In this document: piece by piece, positions 44,002-53,366 of the stretch
Layout: each line of letters starts with the position of its first letter
Position numbering within the stretch: position 1 is the first letter of the stretch
Assembly (NCBI RefSeq): GCF_033807535.1
Contig: NZ_CP136856.1
Span: forward strand, 3,317,001 to 3,381,000
Source: Oceanisphaera sp. IT1-181
Lineage (GTDB): Bacteria; Pseudomonadota; Gammaproteobacteria; Enterobacterales; Aeromonadaceae
DNA length: 64,000 bases
Direction: 5' to 3'
Made by a program: the position numbers and the translations under genes
Notes under the pieces: generated by a model
The model's database searches: none
Seen by the model: only the letters and a program-made list of their open reading frames with translations
What the model was told of the DNA's origin: nothing

Positions 44002-44577
44002 ATGTCAAATTCGCAGGACAATGTCCGTATTATCAAGAAATATCCTAATCGTCGCCTGTATGACAGCTACACCAGTAGTCATGTCACTTTGGTGGACATT
44101 CGCCGACTCGTGCAAGAGCAAGAACCTTTTCAAGTGGTGGACGCCAAAAGCGGTGAGGACATTACCCGCAGTATTTTGCTGCAGATCATTCAAGAAGCCG
44201 AGAGTGATGGCAATCCGATTTTTTCTAGCACCATGCTAAAAAACATCATCTGCTTTTATGGCCCTTTTCAAGGTGTGCTGGGCAGCTACTTGGACGAAAG
44301 CATTCAGTCAGTGATCGACATTCAATCACAAACCGGCTCTCAGTCTTCACAAGCCTGGACCGAATTTATGCAAGGCCAAGCGCCCATCATGCAAGATATG
44401 ATGCGCCAATACGTTGAGCAGTCGCGCGACTTATATATGAACACCCAAAACATGTTTGGTCTGTTTGGCGGCTTTGCGGGCAGTAATGACGCCAGTAAGA
44501 AGTCTGACTCTAGCTCAGATACGGCTTCTGCTTCTAAACCAGAAAATTCAGATCCAAAAAAAGGCGATAAGGAGTAA
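44002..44577 (+). CDS. phaR: Polyhydroxyalkanoate synthesis repressor PhaR
   Basis: PhaR binds PHA granules and represses phasin and synthesis genes when free. 191 residues from ATG 44002; an upstream in-frame start at 43969 lacks support. The DNA-binding PHB_acc_N domain is clear: RIIKKYPNRRLYDSYTSSH, then VTLVDIRRLVQEQEPFQVVD. The acidic/Ser-rich tail follows GLFGGF. The phasin gene is convergent and carries PhaR-type dyads in its promoter. The last codons lie in the phasin gene's terminator hairpin. Confidence 0.94.
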   Translation: MSNSQDNVRIIKKYPNRRLYDSYTSSHVTLVDIRRLVQEQEPFQVVDAKSGEDITRSILLQIIQEAESDGNPIFSSTMLKNIICFYGPFQGVLGSYLDESIQSVIDIQSQTGSQSSQAWTEFMQGQAPIMQDMMRQYVEQSRDLYMNTQNMFGLFGGFAGSNDASKKSDSSSDTASASKPENSDPKKGDKE

Positions 44578-44589
44578 TCCTTATCGCCT
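44555..44589 (-). terminator. Phasin-gene terminator embedded in the phaR coding end
   Basis: A perfect 12-bp stem AGGCGATAAGGA / TCCTTATCGCCT with loop GTAA (44562-44589). The A run at 44556-44562 becomes the T tract in the leftward direction. The hairpin includes the phaR stop codon. Confidence 0.75.
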
Positions 44590-44598
44590 AAGCAGTTA

Positions 44599-44624
44599 CC
44601 GCTATTACTGAAGATTAATAGCGG
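44599..44624. terminator. Second hairpin between phaR and phasin genes
   Basis: CCGCTATTA / TAATAGCGG, 9-bp stem with 8-nt loop and no T run on either side. Probably an RNA 3' stabiliser or part of a double terminator. Confidence 0.4.
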
Positions 44625-44634
44625 AGATTATTAG

Positions 44635-45261
44635 TTACTTTGTAGTGGCGTTACGTGCGCCTTTAGTTTGCTGCTCTGCTGCTGCTTTAGCAGTAGCAAG
44701 ATTCTTTTCAGTAGCTTGAGCTACTTCACGAGCGGCTTTCTCAGACTGCTCAGTTGCCTGCTTTACTGCGTTTTCAGCAATAGTAGCGGCTTCTTTAGAT
44801 GCAGTTTGTGCTTGGCCAAATACTTGGTTGGCGTTAGCTACGGCTGATTTTAACGCCGTTACTGCTTGCTCGCTGCCTGCTGGTGCTTGACCGACCAACT
44901 TCTCAACTGCTTCATTGATCTGCTCATTACCTTTAGCAACTTGCTGGTCAGCAAACTGGCTTACTTGCTGCTGGCTGTCAGTTAATACTGCCAACACTTC
45001 GCGGTTGAAGTTCAGTTGCTGGTCTAAAACAGCAGTAGGGCTCAGGAATTCGTTTTGCAGTTCAGCAAAATCTTTGATGTCGCGTACTGCGAACAATTTG
45101 TTAGCAAACGCAAATTGGCTGCTTACTAACTGAGTGAATGCATCTTGCTGCAGCTTGCCCAGTTTAGTGGCGTTAGCAATTAAGTGGTTGGTTAAGTTCT
45201 GTGCTACTTGCAAATTTTCTTGTGAGGTGGCTTGCAGCTGTTCAGTGTTGAATAAAGACAT
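44635..45261 (-). CDS. phaP: Phasin family protein
   Basis: A 208-residue amphipathic, almost wholly helical protein that coats PHA granules. It begins MSLFNTEQLQATSQENL, contains the phasin-domain stretch LNREVLAVLTDSQQQVSQF-like segment, and ends in an Ala/Glu/Lys-rich coil (KAAREVAQATEKNLATAK). AGGAG precedes the ATG. It is Gln- and Ala-rich with no cysteine. Transcribed toward phaR and controlled by the PhaR-type dyads upstream. Confidence 0.92.
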   Translation of the reverse strand: MSLFNTEQLQATSQENLQVAQNLTNHLIANATKLGKLQQDAFTQLVSSQFAFANKLFAVRDIKDFAELQNEFLSPTAVLDQQLNFNREVLAVLTDSQQQVSQFADQQVAKGNEQINEAVEKLVGQAPAGSEQAVTALKSAVANANQVFGQAQTASKEAATIAENAVKQATEQSEKAAREVAQATEKNLATAKAAAEQQTKGARNATTK

Positions 45262-45353
45262 TGGGTATCTCCTAAAGAATTGGGGGGCTTAATTGCCTGA
45301 TACGCCTGTAAGAAAACTTCATCACTTACTTTCTTAGCTTAAGGCGTGGAGTT

Positions 45354-45405
45354 ATTGTGCACCGCACAAAAAGGATTGGCAAGTATTCTTTTGTGCGCTG
45401 CACAA
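45354..45405 (-). promoter_or_regulatory. Phasin promoter with two perfect TTGTGC-N3-GCACAA dyads
   Basis: Dyads at 45355-45369 (spacer ACC) and 45391-45405 (spacer GCT). Reading leftward, the -35 TTGCCA (45377-45382) and -10 CACAAT (45354-45359) are 17 bp apart. One dyad covers the -10 and spacer, the other lies just upstream of the -35. PhaR proteins bind TGC-rich dyads at phasin promoters in this way, so these are probable PhaR operators. Confidence 0.75.
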
Positions 45406-46327
45406 AAAAGGTGTGCCCGACTATCAACCGTAAGCGTTGAACCCCCGCAGACTCTTAACTTACTACTGTTAAGTTCCGCCTTTATGTCGGCGCCCTACTC
45501 TATGTATCTATGTAAAGAGTATTGGGTAAAGAGTATTAGGCGCGGTTTCGCCTACGACAAAATGCGAGAGCAAGCGTTCGCCTACACAAAAGCGAGTGAA
45601 GGGTGAGGTGTAAAGTGTGGAGGGAACAAACATAGGCCAAAGTAAACTCCTGATGTATCTCAAAGAAACAACAAGGTGCGATGTTCTGATTTCTCGCCCG
45701 CTTCACTCTTCCCGCTTTACCCTTCACGGTGTCAAAGCCGCCTACCTTCCTGCTACGCAAGGCTCGCAGCTTAAGCGCGAGACAATATAAGCGTCTATTC
45801 TGATCGCTGACGGCTGAAAACTAGCAGCAGTCCAAAGAACCAAGGTTAGCAGTAAGTAGATAAAGCGCTAACGAACTATAAAATTTAATGAGTAAATTGT
45901 TCACACAGTTGTAATCAAAAACAGTAGAGAATGTTTATTTCGTCATATTATTGCTATGATATGTGACGTAGGTTTTGTTTACCCTCTGTTTAAGTGCTCA
46001 ATTTGTGATCCTCCTCAGCGCTATCGGCACTAGCTGGTAACGTAAAAGTGCGACCTTATTGATGTAAGACAGACCGAGTCACAAGACGCTGCTATAGAAT
46101 CAACAGAATGGTCATGCAAACTGTGCTGATTTACCCCTTGGACGTTTTAGCAATTCCACATGGTAAAAATGATTTCCATAAATTAGTTGATCGTCACAGT
46201 ATTTTTTGTATGATCACGATATGAGTTACTGAGCTATCAACCGTTCTCACCAGACGGAGCCAGTAATCATTACCCTTGGATAAACAACAATGGTGCCGAG
46301 AGCACCTCAGATGAATGGATACCGATT
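45406..46327. other. Long intergenic region upstream of gcl
   Basis: About 920 bp with no supported gene. It contains a direct repeat AAAGAGTATT (about 45515 and 45528), copies of the G-rich GTGAAGGGTGAGG motif (45597) and its reverse (about 45706-45728), and an AT-rich upstream zone for gcl. Near 46160-46179, ATGGTAAAAATGATTTCCAT is an imperfect dyad that could be an IclR-family (AllR) site. Confidence 0.5.
46160..46179. promoter_or_regulatory. Possible AllR-like operator upstream of gcl
   Basis: ATGGTAAAAATGATTTCCAT pairs at seven of ten positions, with TGG..AAA/TTT..CCA arms like IclR-family operators. It is about 150 bp before gcl. The proposed regulator is encoded at 55044. Confidence 0.3.
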
Positions 46328-48106
46328 ATGGCTAAAATGAAAGCAATCGAGGCAGTTGCCAAAATCCTTGAGCTTGAAGGTGTAACTAAAGCCTTTGGCG
46401 TTCCCGGCGCCGCAATTAACCCTTTCTACGCAGCACTGCGTGGCTTAGGTTCAATTGAACACGTACTGGCTCGCCACGTTGAAGGCGCGTCACACATGGC
46501 TGAAGGCTACACTCGTGCAAACCCAGGCAATATCGGCCTGTGTATTGGTACTTCTGGCCCTGCCGGTACCGATATGATCACCGGTTTGTACTCAGCGATG
46601 GCTGACTCGATTCCAATTTTGTGCATCACTGGCCAAGCGCCACGTGCTCGCATGCACAAAGAAGACTTCCAAGCTGTAGACATTGAGTCTATCGCTAAGC
46701 CAGTAACTAAGTGGGCTATCTGCGTAATGGAACCCGCTCAGTTGATCGGTACTTTCCAGCAGGCATTCCACATCATGCGTTCTGGTCGTCCTGGCCCAGT
46801 TCTTATCGACATGCCGTTCGACGTACAGATGGCTGAGATTGAATTTGACGCTGAAGCATACGTACCCATGATCCCGTACAAGCCAGCTGCTACTCGTATC
46901 CAAATCGAGAAAGCGCTGACCATGCTGAACGAGTCTGACAAGCCGCTGTTGGTATCTGGTGGTGGTGTTATCAACGCCAACGCAGACAAGCAACTGACTG
47001 AGTTTGCTGAACTGGTAAACGTTCCAGTAATTCCTACTTTGATGGGTTGGGGCACTATTCCTGACGACCACGAGTTGATGGCGGGTATGTGTGGTCTGCA
47101 GACTTCACACCGTTACGGCAACGCTACTATGCTGGCATCTGACTTCGTGTTGGGTATCGGTAACCGCTTTGCTAACCGTCACACCGGTTCGGTTGAGGTT
47201 TACACCAAGGGCCGTAAGTTCGTCCACGTAGACATTGAGCCTACGCAGATTGGTCGCGTATTCTGCCCAGATCTGGGTATCGTATCTTGCGCCGGCGCTG
47301 CTTTGGATCTGTTCTTAGAAGTTGCTAAAGAATGGAAAGCGGCAGGCAAGCTGAAAGATCGTTCTGCTTGGGTTGCTGAGTGTAAAGCACGCAAGAGCAC
47401 CATGCAGCGCAAGACCAACTTCGACAACGTTCCAGTTAAACCACAGCGTGTTTACCAGGAAATGAACAAAGTCTTTGGCCGCGATACTACTTATGTATCC
47501 ACCATTGGTTTGTCACAGATTGCTGCGGCTCAGTTCCTGCACGTATACAGCGCACGTAACTGGATCAACTGTGGTCAGGCTGGCCCTCTGGGTTGGACTA
47601 TTCCTGCTGCTCTGGGTGTGGTTGCTGCAGATAAGTCTCGCAACGTGGTAGCTATCTCTGGTGACTACGACTTCCAGTTCATGATCGAAGAATTGGCCGT
47701 TGGCGCGCAGTTTAAACTGCCGTACATCCACGTACTGGTAAACAACTCTTATCTGGGTCTGATCCGTCAGGCACAGCGTGGCTTCGACATGGACTTCTGT
47801 GTTCAGTTGTCTTTCGAAAACATCAACTCTCCTGAGCTGGGCGAGTACGGTGTTGACCACGTTAAGGTTGTTGAAGGTCTGGGCTGTAAAGCAATCCGTG
47901 TTTACAAGCCAGAAGAAATCGCTCCTGCACTGGAAGAAGCCAAGAAGTTGATGGCTCAGTACTCTGTACCAGTAGTAGTTGAAGTGATCCTTGAGCGTGT
48001 AACCAACGTTTCTATGGGCGTTGAAATTGACGCAGTTAACGAGTTTGAAGAATTAGCAGAAAAAGGCATCGATGCCCCTACTGCGACTATCTCTCTGCTT
48101 GATTAA
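46328..48106 (+). CDS. gcl: Glyoxylate carboligase
   Basis: Gcl condenses two glyoxylates to tartronate semialdehyde and CO2 using ThDP and FAD. 592 residues (593 in E. coli), collinear with it. TKAFGVPGAAINPFY, ARHVEGASHMAEGYTRA, IGLCIGTSGPAGTDMITG, GQAPRARMHKEDFQAVD are N-terminal blocks. The ThDP motif is around ISGDYDFQFMIEELAVGAQF. As in all Gcl, the catalytic Glu of other ThDP enzymes is Val (AFGVPGA). First gene of the glyoxylate-to-glycerate set, with its own terminator. Confidence 0.97.
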   Translation: MAKMKAIEAVAKILELEGVTKAFGVPGAAINPFYAALRGLGSIEHVLARHVEGASHMAEGYTRANPGNIGLCIGTSGPAGTDMITGLYSAMADSIPILCITGQAPRARMHKEDFQAVDIESIAKPVTKWAICVMEPAQLIGTFQQAFHIMRSGRPGPVLIDMPFDVQMAEIEFDAEAYVPMIPYKPAATRIQIEKALTMLNESDKPLLVSGGGVINANADKQLTEFAELVNVPVIPTLMGWGTIPDDHELMAGMCGLQTSHRYGNATMLASDFVLGIGNRFANRHTGSVEVYTKGRKFVHVDIEPTQIGRVFCPDLGIVSCAGAALDLFLEVAKEWKAAGKLKDRSAWVAECKARKSTMQRKTNFDNVPVKPQRVYQEMNKVFGRDTTYVSTIGLSQIAAAQFLHVYSARNWINCGQAGPLGWTIPAALGVVAADKSRNVVAISGDYDFQFMIEELAVGAQFKLPYIHVLVNNSYLGLIRQAQRGFDMDFCVQLSFENINSPELGEYGVDHVKVVEGLGCKAIRVYKPEEIAPALEEAKKLMAQYSVPVVVEVILERVTNVSMGVEIDAVNEFEELAEKGIDAPTATISLLD

Positions 48107-48117
48107 TTAATACCTTA

Positions 48118-48147
48118 AAGCCCAGCCACTCGGCTGGGCTTATTTTT
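48118..48147 (+). terminator. Hairpin terminator between gcl and hyi
   Basis: AGCCCAGCC / GGCTGGGCT with loop ACTC and a T-rich tail. hyi follows within 30 bp, so it may act as a partial terminator that lowers hyi-glxR expression. Confidence 0.8.
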
Positions 48148-48173
48148 GCCCCCTATTAATGAAGGACATTGTT

Positions 48174-48959
48174 ATGCCTAAATTAGCTGCCAACTTGTCT
48201 ATGCTGTTTACCGAAGTGGCCTTTATGGACCGCTTTGAAGCCGCCGCTAAGGCTGGCTTTAAGGGTGTAGAATATCTGTTCCCTTATGCTGAAACTGCAC
48301 AAGACATCAAAGCCAAACTTGATGCCAATGGTCTGACTCAGGTGTTGTTTAACCTACCAGCCGGTAACTGGGACGGCGGCGAGCGCGGCATTGCTTGCCA
48401 TCCTGACCGTGTTGAAGAGTTTCAAGCCGGTGTTGATAAGGCGATTGAATACGCCAAAGTGCTGGGCAACACCCAGATCAACTGTTTGGCCGGTATTCAG
48501 CAAGCGGGTGTATCTTACGACCAAGCTGAAGCGACCTTTGTTGCTAACCTGAAATTTGCTGCTGACAAATTGGAAGCAGCCGGTATCAAGTTGGTAATGG
48601 AAGCGATTAACACTATCGATATTCCAGGCTTCTTCTTGAACACCACCACCCAAGCACAGTCTATCCGCGAAAAAGTGGGTAGCGCTAACCTGTATCTGCA
48701 GTATGACATTTACCACATGCAGATCATGGAAGGCGACTTGGCTCGTACTATTAAAAACAACTTGGGCAACATCAACCACGTACAGTTGGCTGATAACCCA
48801 GGTCGTAACGAGCCAGGCACCGGTGAGATCAACTACGAGTTCTTGTTTAAATACTTGGACGAAGTAGGCTACGACGGTTGGATTGGCTGCGAATATAAGC
48901 CAGCTACCACCACCGAAGCCGGTCTGACTTGGTTGAAGAACTACGCCAGCCTGAACTAA
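48174..48959 (+). CDS. hyi: Hydroxypyruvate isomerase
   Basis: Interconverts hydroxypyruvate and tartronate semialdehyde. 261 residues from ATG 48174, which follows AAGGA; the frame opens at 48159. The TIM-barrel blocks are LAANLSMLFTEVAFMDRF, GFKGVEYLFPY, FNLPAGNWDGGERGIA, LQYDIYHMQIMEGDL, and NPGRNEPGTGEINYEFLF, matching E. coli Hyi. It is placed between gcl and glxR as in E. coli. Confidence 0.95.
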   Translation: MPKLAANLSMLFTEVAFMDRFEAAAKAGFKGVEYLFPYAETAQDIKAKLDANGLTQVLFNLPAGNWDGGERGIACHPDRVEEFQAGVDKAIEYAKVLGNTQINCLAGIQQAGVSYDQAEATFVANLKFAADKLEAAGIKLVMEAINTIDIPGFFLNTTTQAQSIREKVGSANLYLQYDIYHMQIMEGDLARTIKNNLGNINHVQLADNPGRNEPGTGEINYEFLFKYLDEVGYDGWIGCEYKPATTTEAGLTWLKNYASLN

Positions 48960-49063
48960 ATTTTGACTGTGCTGCACTGCGGCATGGCAATTCTTAAAGG
49001 TATGAAACGCCGCAGCTTATTGCGCGGCGTTGACTAACCCCACAAGTTAACAAGGAATTTACG

Positions 49064-49951
49064 ATGAAAATAGGTTTTATTGGTACCGGTATCATGGGCA
49101 AGCCCATGGCGGTGAACCTGCAAAAAGCAGGTTACACACTGTATTTCTCTGAGCACTTCAACAAGGCTCCTGCCGATTTGTTGGGTGACAAAGGTATTGC
49201 TTTAGCAACACCTAAAGCGGTTGCAGAAGCTGCAGACGTTATCATCACCATGGTGCCAGATACCCCACAGGTTGAAGACGTACTGTTTGGTGAGAACGGC
49301 GTAGCCGAAGGTCTGTCTGCTGGCAAAATCGTAGTAGACATGTCTTCTATCTCTCCGATTGCTACCAAAGTTATCGCTAAGCGCGTTAACGAAACGGGTG
49401 CCGACTACTTAGACGCTCCAGTATCTGGCGGCGAAGTGGGTGCGATCAACGCAACGCTGACCATCATGGTTGGTGGCGAGCAGTCAGTATTCGATAAGAT
49501 CAATCCTTTGTTCGAAATCATGGGTAAGAACATTACTCTGGTAGGCGGTAACGGTGACGGTCAGACTACTAAAGTAGCGAACCAAATCATTGTTGCACTG
49601 AACATTGAAGCCGTTGCAGAAGCCTTGGTATTCGCTTCTAAAGCCGGCGCCGATCCTGCCAAGGTGCGTGAAGCACTGATGGGCGGTTTCGCTTCTTCTA
49701 AGATTTTAGAAGTGCACGGCGAGCGTATGGTTAAGGGTACTTTTGAACCTGGTTTCCGTATCGCTTTACACCAGAAAGACCTGAACTTGGCTCTGACTGG
49801 CGCACGTGAACTGGGTGTTTCTCTGCCTAACACTGCTGGCGCACAAGAGTTGTTCAACACTTGTAACGCTTTGGGCGGTGCTGGTTGGGACCACTCTGGT
49901 TTGATCAAGGCGCTTGAGCACTTGGCAAACCACAACATTCGCGGCGAGTGA
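49064..49951 (+). CDS. glxR: Tartronate semialdehyde reductase (2-hydroxy-3-oxopropionate reductase)
   Basis: NAD(P)H-dependent reduction of tartronate semialdehyde to D-glycerate. 295 residues. Dinucleotide motif GFIGTGIMGKPMAVNLQKAG covers residues 4-23. Substrate-binding DAPVSGGEVGAINATL and the catalytic Lys in GDGQTTKVANQI are intact. AAGGAA precedes the ATG. It completes the gcl-hyi-glxR pathway; no glycerate kinase is in the window. Confidence 0.95.
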   Translation: MKIGFIGTGIMGKPMAVNLQKAGYTLYFSEHFNKAPADLLGDKGIALATPKAVAEAADVIITMVPDTPQVEDVLFGENGVAEGLSAGKIVVDMSSISPIATKVIAKRVNETGADYLDAPVSGGEVGAINATLTIMVGGEQSVFDKINPLFEIMGKNITLVGGNGDGQTTKVANQIIVALNIEAVAEALVFASKAGADPAKVREALMGGFASSKILEVHGERMVKGTFEPGFRIALHQKDLNLALTGARELGVSLPNTAGAQELFNTCNALGGAGWDHSGLIKALEHLANHNIRGE

Positions 49952-50532
49952 TTTCGCTGTCTGTCCGCAAACCTTAGGTGAGCGGGCAATTAAGAATCGG
50001 GGCAGGCAAAGATAAGTACGAGCTTTCACTCAGGGGGCTTTGTGTAAGATCTTAATTATCGCTGTGCTGCCCCACCTTCTTAAAGCTAGAAGCATCAAAG
50101 CACAGCGCTCAGCTGTTAGTTAACATATTCTCACCTCGTATTACCCTCATTATAATCCAGCTTTATTCCTGCTCCACCTCTCCAGTAACACCAAGATTCA
50201 AACAGAACCTCGATTTAATACTCCCCCCAATCCGCTGTATACCTGGCATTAACGACAAAAATGTTTGTTATTTAAATGTTTACGCCCTTTTTCCTCTTTC
50301 ATAGATCTCCCTCTAATACCACTGCTCACATTCAGATATACAAACTTGGTTACAAATCACAAAGAAAAGTTACCAACCTATGGATACTTTGTTAACAAAG
50401 TAGTATTAATACTCGCGAGTCCGCGAGCAAGTTTTCTATGTACGCTGATGAATGAGTTAAGGATGATGATTTTTAGCAGCCTTCTTAACGTTAAACAGGT
50501 TTACTACTGCGCTTAATGCAGGGAAAAATACT
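49952..50532. other. Intergenic region between glxR and YfcC-type carrier
   Basis: About 580 bp with no supported gene. It holds one long-loop hairpin, CGCTGTGCT (50060-50068) with AGCACAGCG (50099-50107), without a T run. The last 250 bp are AT-rich and probably carry the promoter of the next gene. An 83-codon frame at 50265 lacks a ribosome site and coding character. Confidence 0.5.
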
Positions 50533-51987
50533 ATGACAACACCCACTTCTCAGATAGACCAGCAGCCGCAAAAAACCGGCACCAAGAGTAAAAAATCGTT
50601 CGAGATGCCACATATTTATGTCATCTTATTTGTGTTTAGCGCAATCGCTGCTGTCTTAACCTATATCGTACCTGCGGGCCAGTATGAGCGCGTACCAGGA
50701 CCCAACGGCCGTACCACTATCGATCCCAACTCTTATCAGGTGATCGAATCTACCCCTGTCGGACTGGTCGACTTTATGACATCCATTCCCAAGGGATTGA
50801 TCGATGCGGGCGCGGTGGTATTCTTCACCTTTATGATCGGCGGCATGTTTATGGTGCTGCGCCGCACCGGCATCATAGAAATTGGCGTCGATAAGCTCAC
50901 CCGCCGCTTTGCCAGCAACACCATAGTGATTATTCCGGTATTGATGACCACGTTCGCGGTGATCGCCACGCTTATCGGCACCCAAGAGCTCGCCTTAGTC
51001 TATGTGCCCGTTATCCTGCCGTTGATGATAGCGCTGCGCTTTGACTCAATCACCGCAGCCGGTGTCGCACTCGTTGCTACTACAGCAGGCTTTACCACCG
51101 GTATACTTAATCCCATTAATACTGGGTTAGGCCAACAGCTCGCTGACCTGCCTGTTTACTCAGGTATGCTATTACGCGCCGTGGCTTTTGTTCTTATCTT
51201 GCTGGTCGGTATCTTCTATGTCACCCGCTATGCGCTCAAGGTACGCAATAATCCAGCACTGAGTCTGATGGGCGACGATGCCAAGGAACAAACAAAACGT
51301 GACCGTTACCTGCACAGTGCCAGCGAGCAGTCACTCACCGCCACCACTCGTCAGAAATGGGCTTCTTTGGCCGCTCTCAGCTTCTTTGGTCTGCTAGTAT
51401 GGGGAGTCATGACACGCGGCTGGTTTATGATGGAAATGGCCGGTCTCTTTATCATCATGGGTGTGGTTGTAGGCCTGATTGCCGGTCTTAAAACTGAAGA
51501 TATCTGTGATGGATTTAATGAGGGATTTAGAGACGTATTAGTCGGCGCCATGATTTGTGGCATCGCTCGGGCAATAGCTGTGGTGTTAGAAGATGGCCAG
51601 ATCATGGATACCTTGGTTTATAGCTTAGGTAACTTAGTGGGTGGCTTTCCGGCTATGTTCTCTGCTATTGGTATGTTCTTCGCCCAGCTTGGCTTAAATT
51701 TTGTCATTCCTTCGGGCAGCGGCCAAGCCCTAGTCACTATGCCAATCATGGCCCCGTTATCGGATCTAGTGGGTGTAACTCGCCAGACTGCAGTACTGGC
51801 GTTCCAGTTAGGCGACGGACTTGGAAATATTTTATATCCAACCTCCGGTTACTTTATGGCAACTCTAGCTCTGGCCGGCGTGTCATGGAATAAATGGGTA
51901 AAGTTCTTTTTACCGCTGTTCGCAGTCTGGATTATGATTTCTATGGGCTTTCTGATTTTTGCTCAAGTCACCCAATGGGTTGGCTAA
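50533..51987 (+). CDS. YfcC-family (DcuC/ArsB superfamily) membrane carrier
   Basis: A 484-residue inner-membrane transporter with about 12 helices. The N-terminal cytosolic tail is Lys/Ser-rich; TM1 MPHIYVILFVFSAIAAVLTY leads to the family segment IVPAGQYERVPGPNGR. GTQELALVYVPVILPLMIAL and LNFVIPSGSGQALVTMPIMAPLSD are the two substrate-region repeats. E. coli YfcC is annotated as a putative basic amino acid carrier; here it precedes polyamine genes, so amino acid or diamine transport is a guess. GGGA precedes the ATG; terminator at 52006. Confidence 0.87.
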   Translation: MTTPTSQIDQQPQKTGTKSKKSFEMPHIYVILFVFSAIAAVLTYIVPAGQYERVPGPNGRTTIDPNSYQVIESTPVGLVDFMTSIPKGLIDAGAVVFFTFMIGGMFMVLRRTGIIEIGVDKLTRRFASNTIVIIPVLMTTFAVIATLIGTQELALVYVPVILPLMIALRFDSITAAGVALVATTAGFTTGILNPINTGLGQQLADLPVYSGMLLRAVAFVLILLVGIFYVTRYALKVRNNPALSLMGDDAKEQTKRDRYLHSASEQSLTATTRQKWASLAALSFFGLLVWGVMTRGWFMMEMAGLFIIMGVVVGLIAGLKTEDICDGFNEGFRDVLVGAMICGIARAIAVVLEDGQIMDTLVYSLGNLVGGFPAMFSAIGMFFAQLGLNFVIPSGSGQALVTMPIMAPLSDLVGVTRQTAVLAFQLGDGLGNILYPTSGYFMATLALAGVSWNKWVKFFLPLFAVWIMISMGFLIFAQVTQWVG

Positions 51988-52005
51988 CAATTCCAGCTCT
52001 TATCT

Positions 52006-52029
52006 AGGCCTCCTACGGGAGGCCTTTTT
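52006..52029 (+). terminator. Intrinsic terminator after YfcC-type gene
   Basis: AGGCCTCC / GGAGGCCT with a short loop and TTTTT. It separates the carrier from nspC. Confidence 0.88.
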
Positions 52030-52210
52030 CGTTATTCCTACCTGATAAACCACAACAAATTCGCCCATAAGTCGACAGTACAAATCGACGCCAAAGGTCA
52101 TAGCGGCGATTTCGCTCGAAGCAGCTCACCATTTCTACTATAATCATGCGCTTCAAATTTCCCCGCGCTCCGGCCGGGTGGGTAAACGCAGTCAAGAGGG
52201 TATGACCTAG

Positions 52211-53314
52211 TTGATAAAAACGCCGTACTATCTCATCGATAAAGCCGCACTTTTGCGCAATATGGAAAAGATCGCCTATGTGCGTGAGCATTCCGGCGCC
52301 AAAGCACTGTTGGCCTTAAAATGCTTTGCTACCTGGTCGGTGTTCGACTTAATGAGCCAATACATGGACGGGACTACCTCGTCTTCGCTCAATGAAGTCA
52401 AACTCGGCAAGCTAAAATTTCCCGGTGAAACCCATGCCTATAGCGTGGCCTACTCCGACGACGAAATTGCAGAAGTTCTGGCCCACAGCGATAAAATTAT
52501 TTTTAACTCTATTGGCCAGCTCACCCGCTTTGCCGATGAGTCTGCCAATCATGTGCGCGGTTTACGTTTAAACCCCGGTGTGTCTAGCTCCGCCTTTTTA
52601 ATTGCCGACCCTTCTCGCCCCTACAGCCGTTTAGGCGAGTGGAACGCGGACGAAATTAGCCCAGTGCTGGAGCAAATCTCAGGTTTTATGATCCACAACA
52701 ACTGCGAGAACAATGATTTTTCCTTGTTCGATCATATGTTAAGCGACATAGAAGCTAAGTTTGGTGACTTGCTCAAGCATCCTAATATCACTTGGGTGAG
52801 CTTAGGCGGCGGCATTCACTTTACCGGCGAGGGTTATCCGCTTGATCACTTCTGCGCCCGCCTTAAGGCCTTTAGTGAATGCTACGGCGTGCAAGTTTAC
52901 TTAGAGCCCGGTGAAGCCTCCATTACCCAGACCACCTCACTGGAAGTCACGGTATTGGATACCCTCTATAATGGTAAACAGTTGGCCATCGTCGACAGCT
53001 CCATTGAAGCGCACATGCTGGATCTGCTGATTTATCGCGAGACCGCAAAAATGGCGCCCAATAACGGCACCCATGAATACATGATCTGCGGCAAATCCTG
53101 TTTGGCCGGCGATATTTTTGGTGAGTTTAACTTTGAGCAGCCGCTTAAAGTAGGTGATCGACTGTCGTTTATCGACGCGGCCGGCTACACCATGGTGAAG
53201 AAAAACTGGTTTAATGGCGTCAATATGCCCGCCATTGCTATACGTCAGCTCGACGGACAAGTTGAGTTGGTTAAGGAGTTCGGTTTCAACGACTTTGTGA
53301 ACAGCCTCTCCTGA
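52211..53314 (+). CDS. nspC: Carboxynorspermidine/carboxyspermidine decarboxylase
   Basis: A PLP enzyme that decarboxylates carboxynorspermidine (or carboxyspermidine) to the triamine. 367 residues from TTG 52211; the ATG just upstream runs into a stop at once, so TTG is the only plausible start. PLP Lys is in LLALKCFATWSVFD. DGTTSSSLNEVKLGK, NPGVSSSAFLIADPSRPYSRLG, HNNCEN, VYLEPGEASI and GYTMVKKNWFNG are family blocks shared with Vibrio NspC. It lies 52 bp upstream of its partner dehydrogenase. Confidence 0.94.
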   Translation: MIKTPYYLIDKAALLRNMEKIAYVREHSGAKALLALKCFATWSVFDLMSQYMDGTTSSSLNEVKLGKLKFPGETHAYSVAYSDDEIAEVLAHSDKIIFNSIGQLTRFADESANHVRGLRLNPGVSSSAFLIADPSRPYSRLGEWNADEISPVLEQISGFMIHNNCENNDFSLFDHMLSDIEAKFGDLLKHPNITWVSLGGGIHFTGEGYPLDHFCARLKAFSECYGVQVYLEPGEASITQTTSLEVTVLDTLYNGKQLAIVDSSIEAHMLDLLIYRETAKMAPNNGTHEYMICGKSCLAGDIFGEFNFEQPLKVGDRLSFIDAAGYTMVKKNWFNGVNMPAIAIRQLDGQVELVKEFGFNDFVNSLS

Positions 53315-53366
53315 GGCATGAATCAACTATAACAGAGCCTTTTAAGGAGGCGGTTAGAGGAAAAAA

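Noticed and set aside
45346..45606. 86-codon plus-strand ORF
   Set aside because: It overlaps the phasin promoter dyads and has no ribosome site or recognisable domain.
50060..50107. Terminator after glxR
   Set aside because: The 9-bp stem has a 30-nt loop and no T run; not a convincing intrinsic terminator.
50265..50516. 83-codon plus-strand ORF before the YfcC-type gene
   Set aside because: AT-rich upstream region, no ribosome site and no coding signature.
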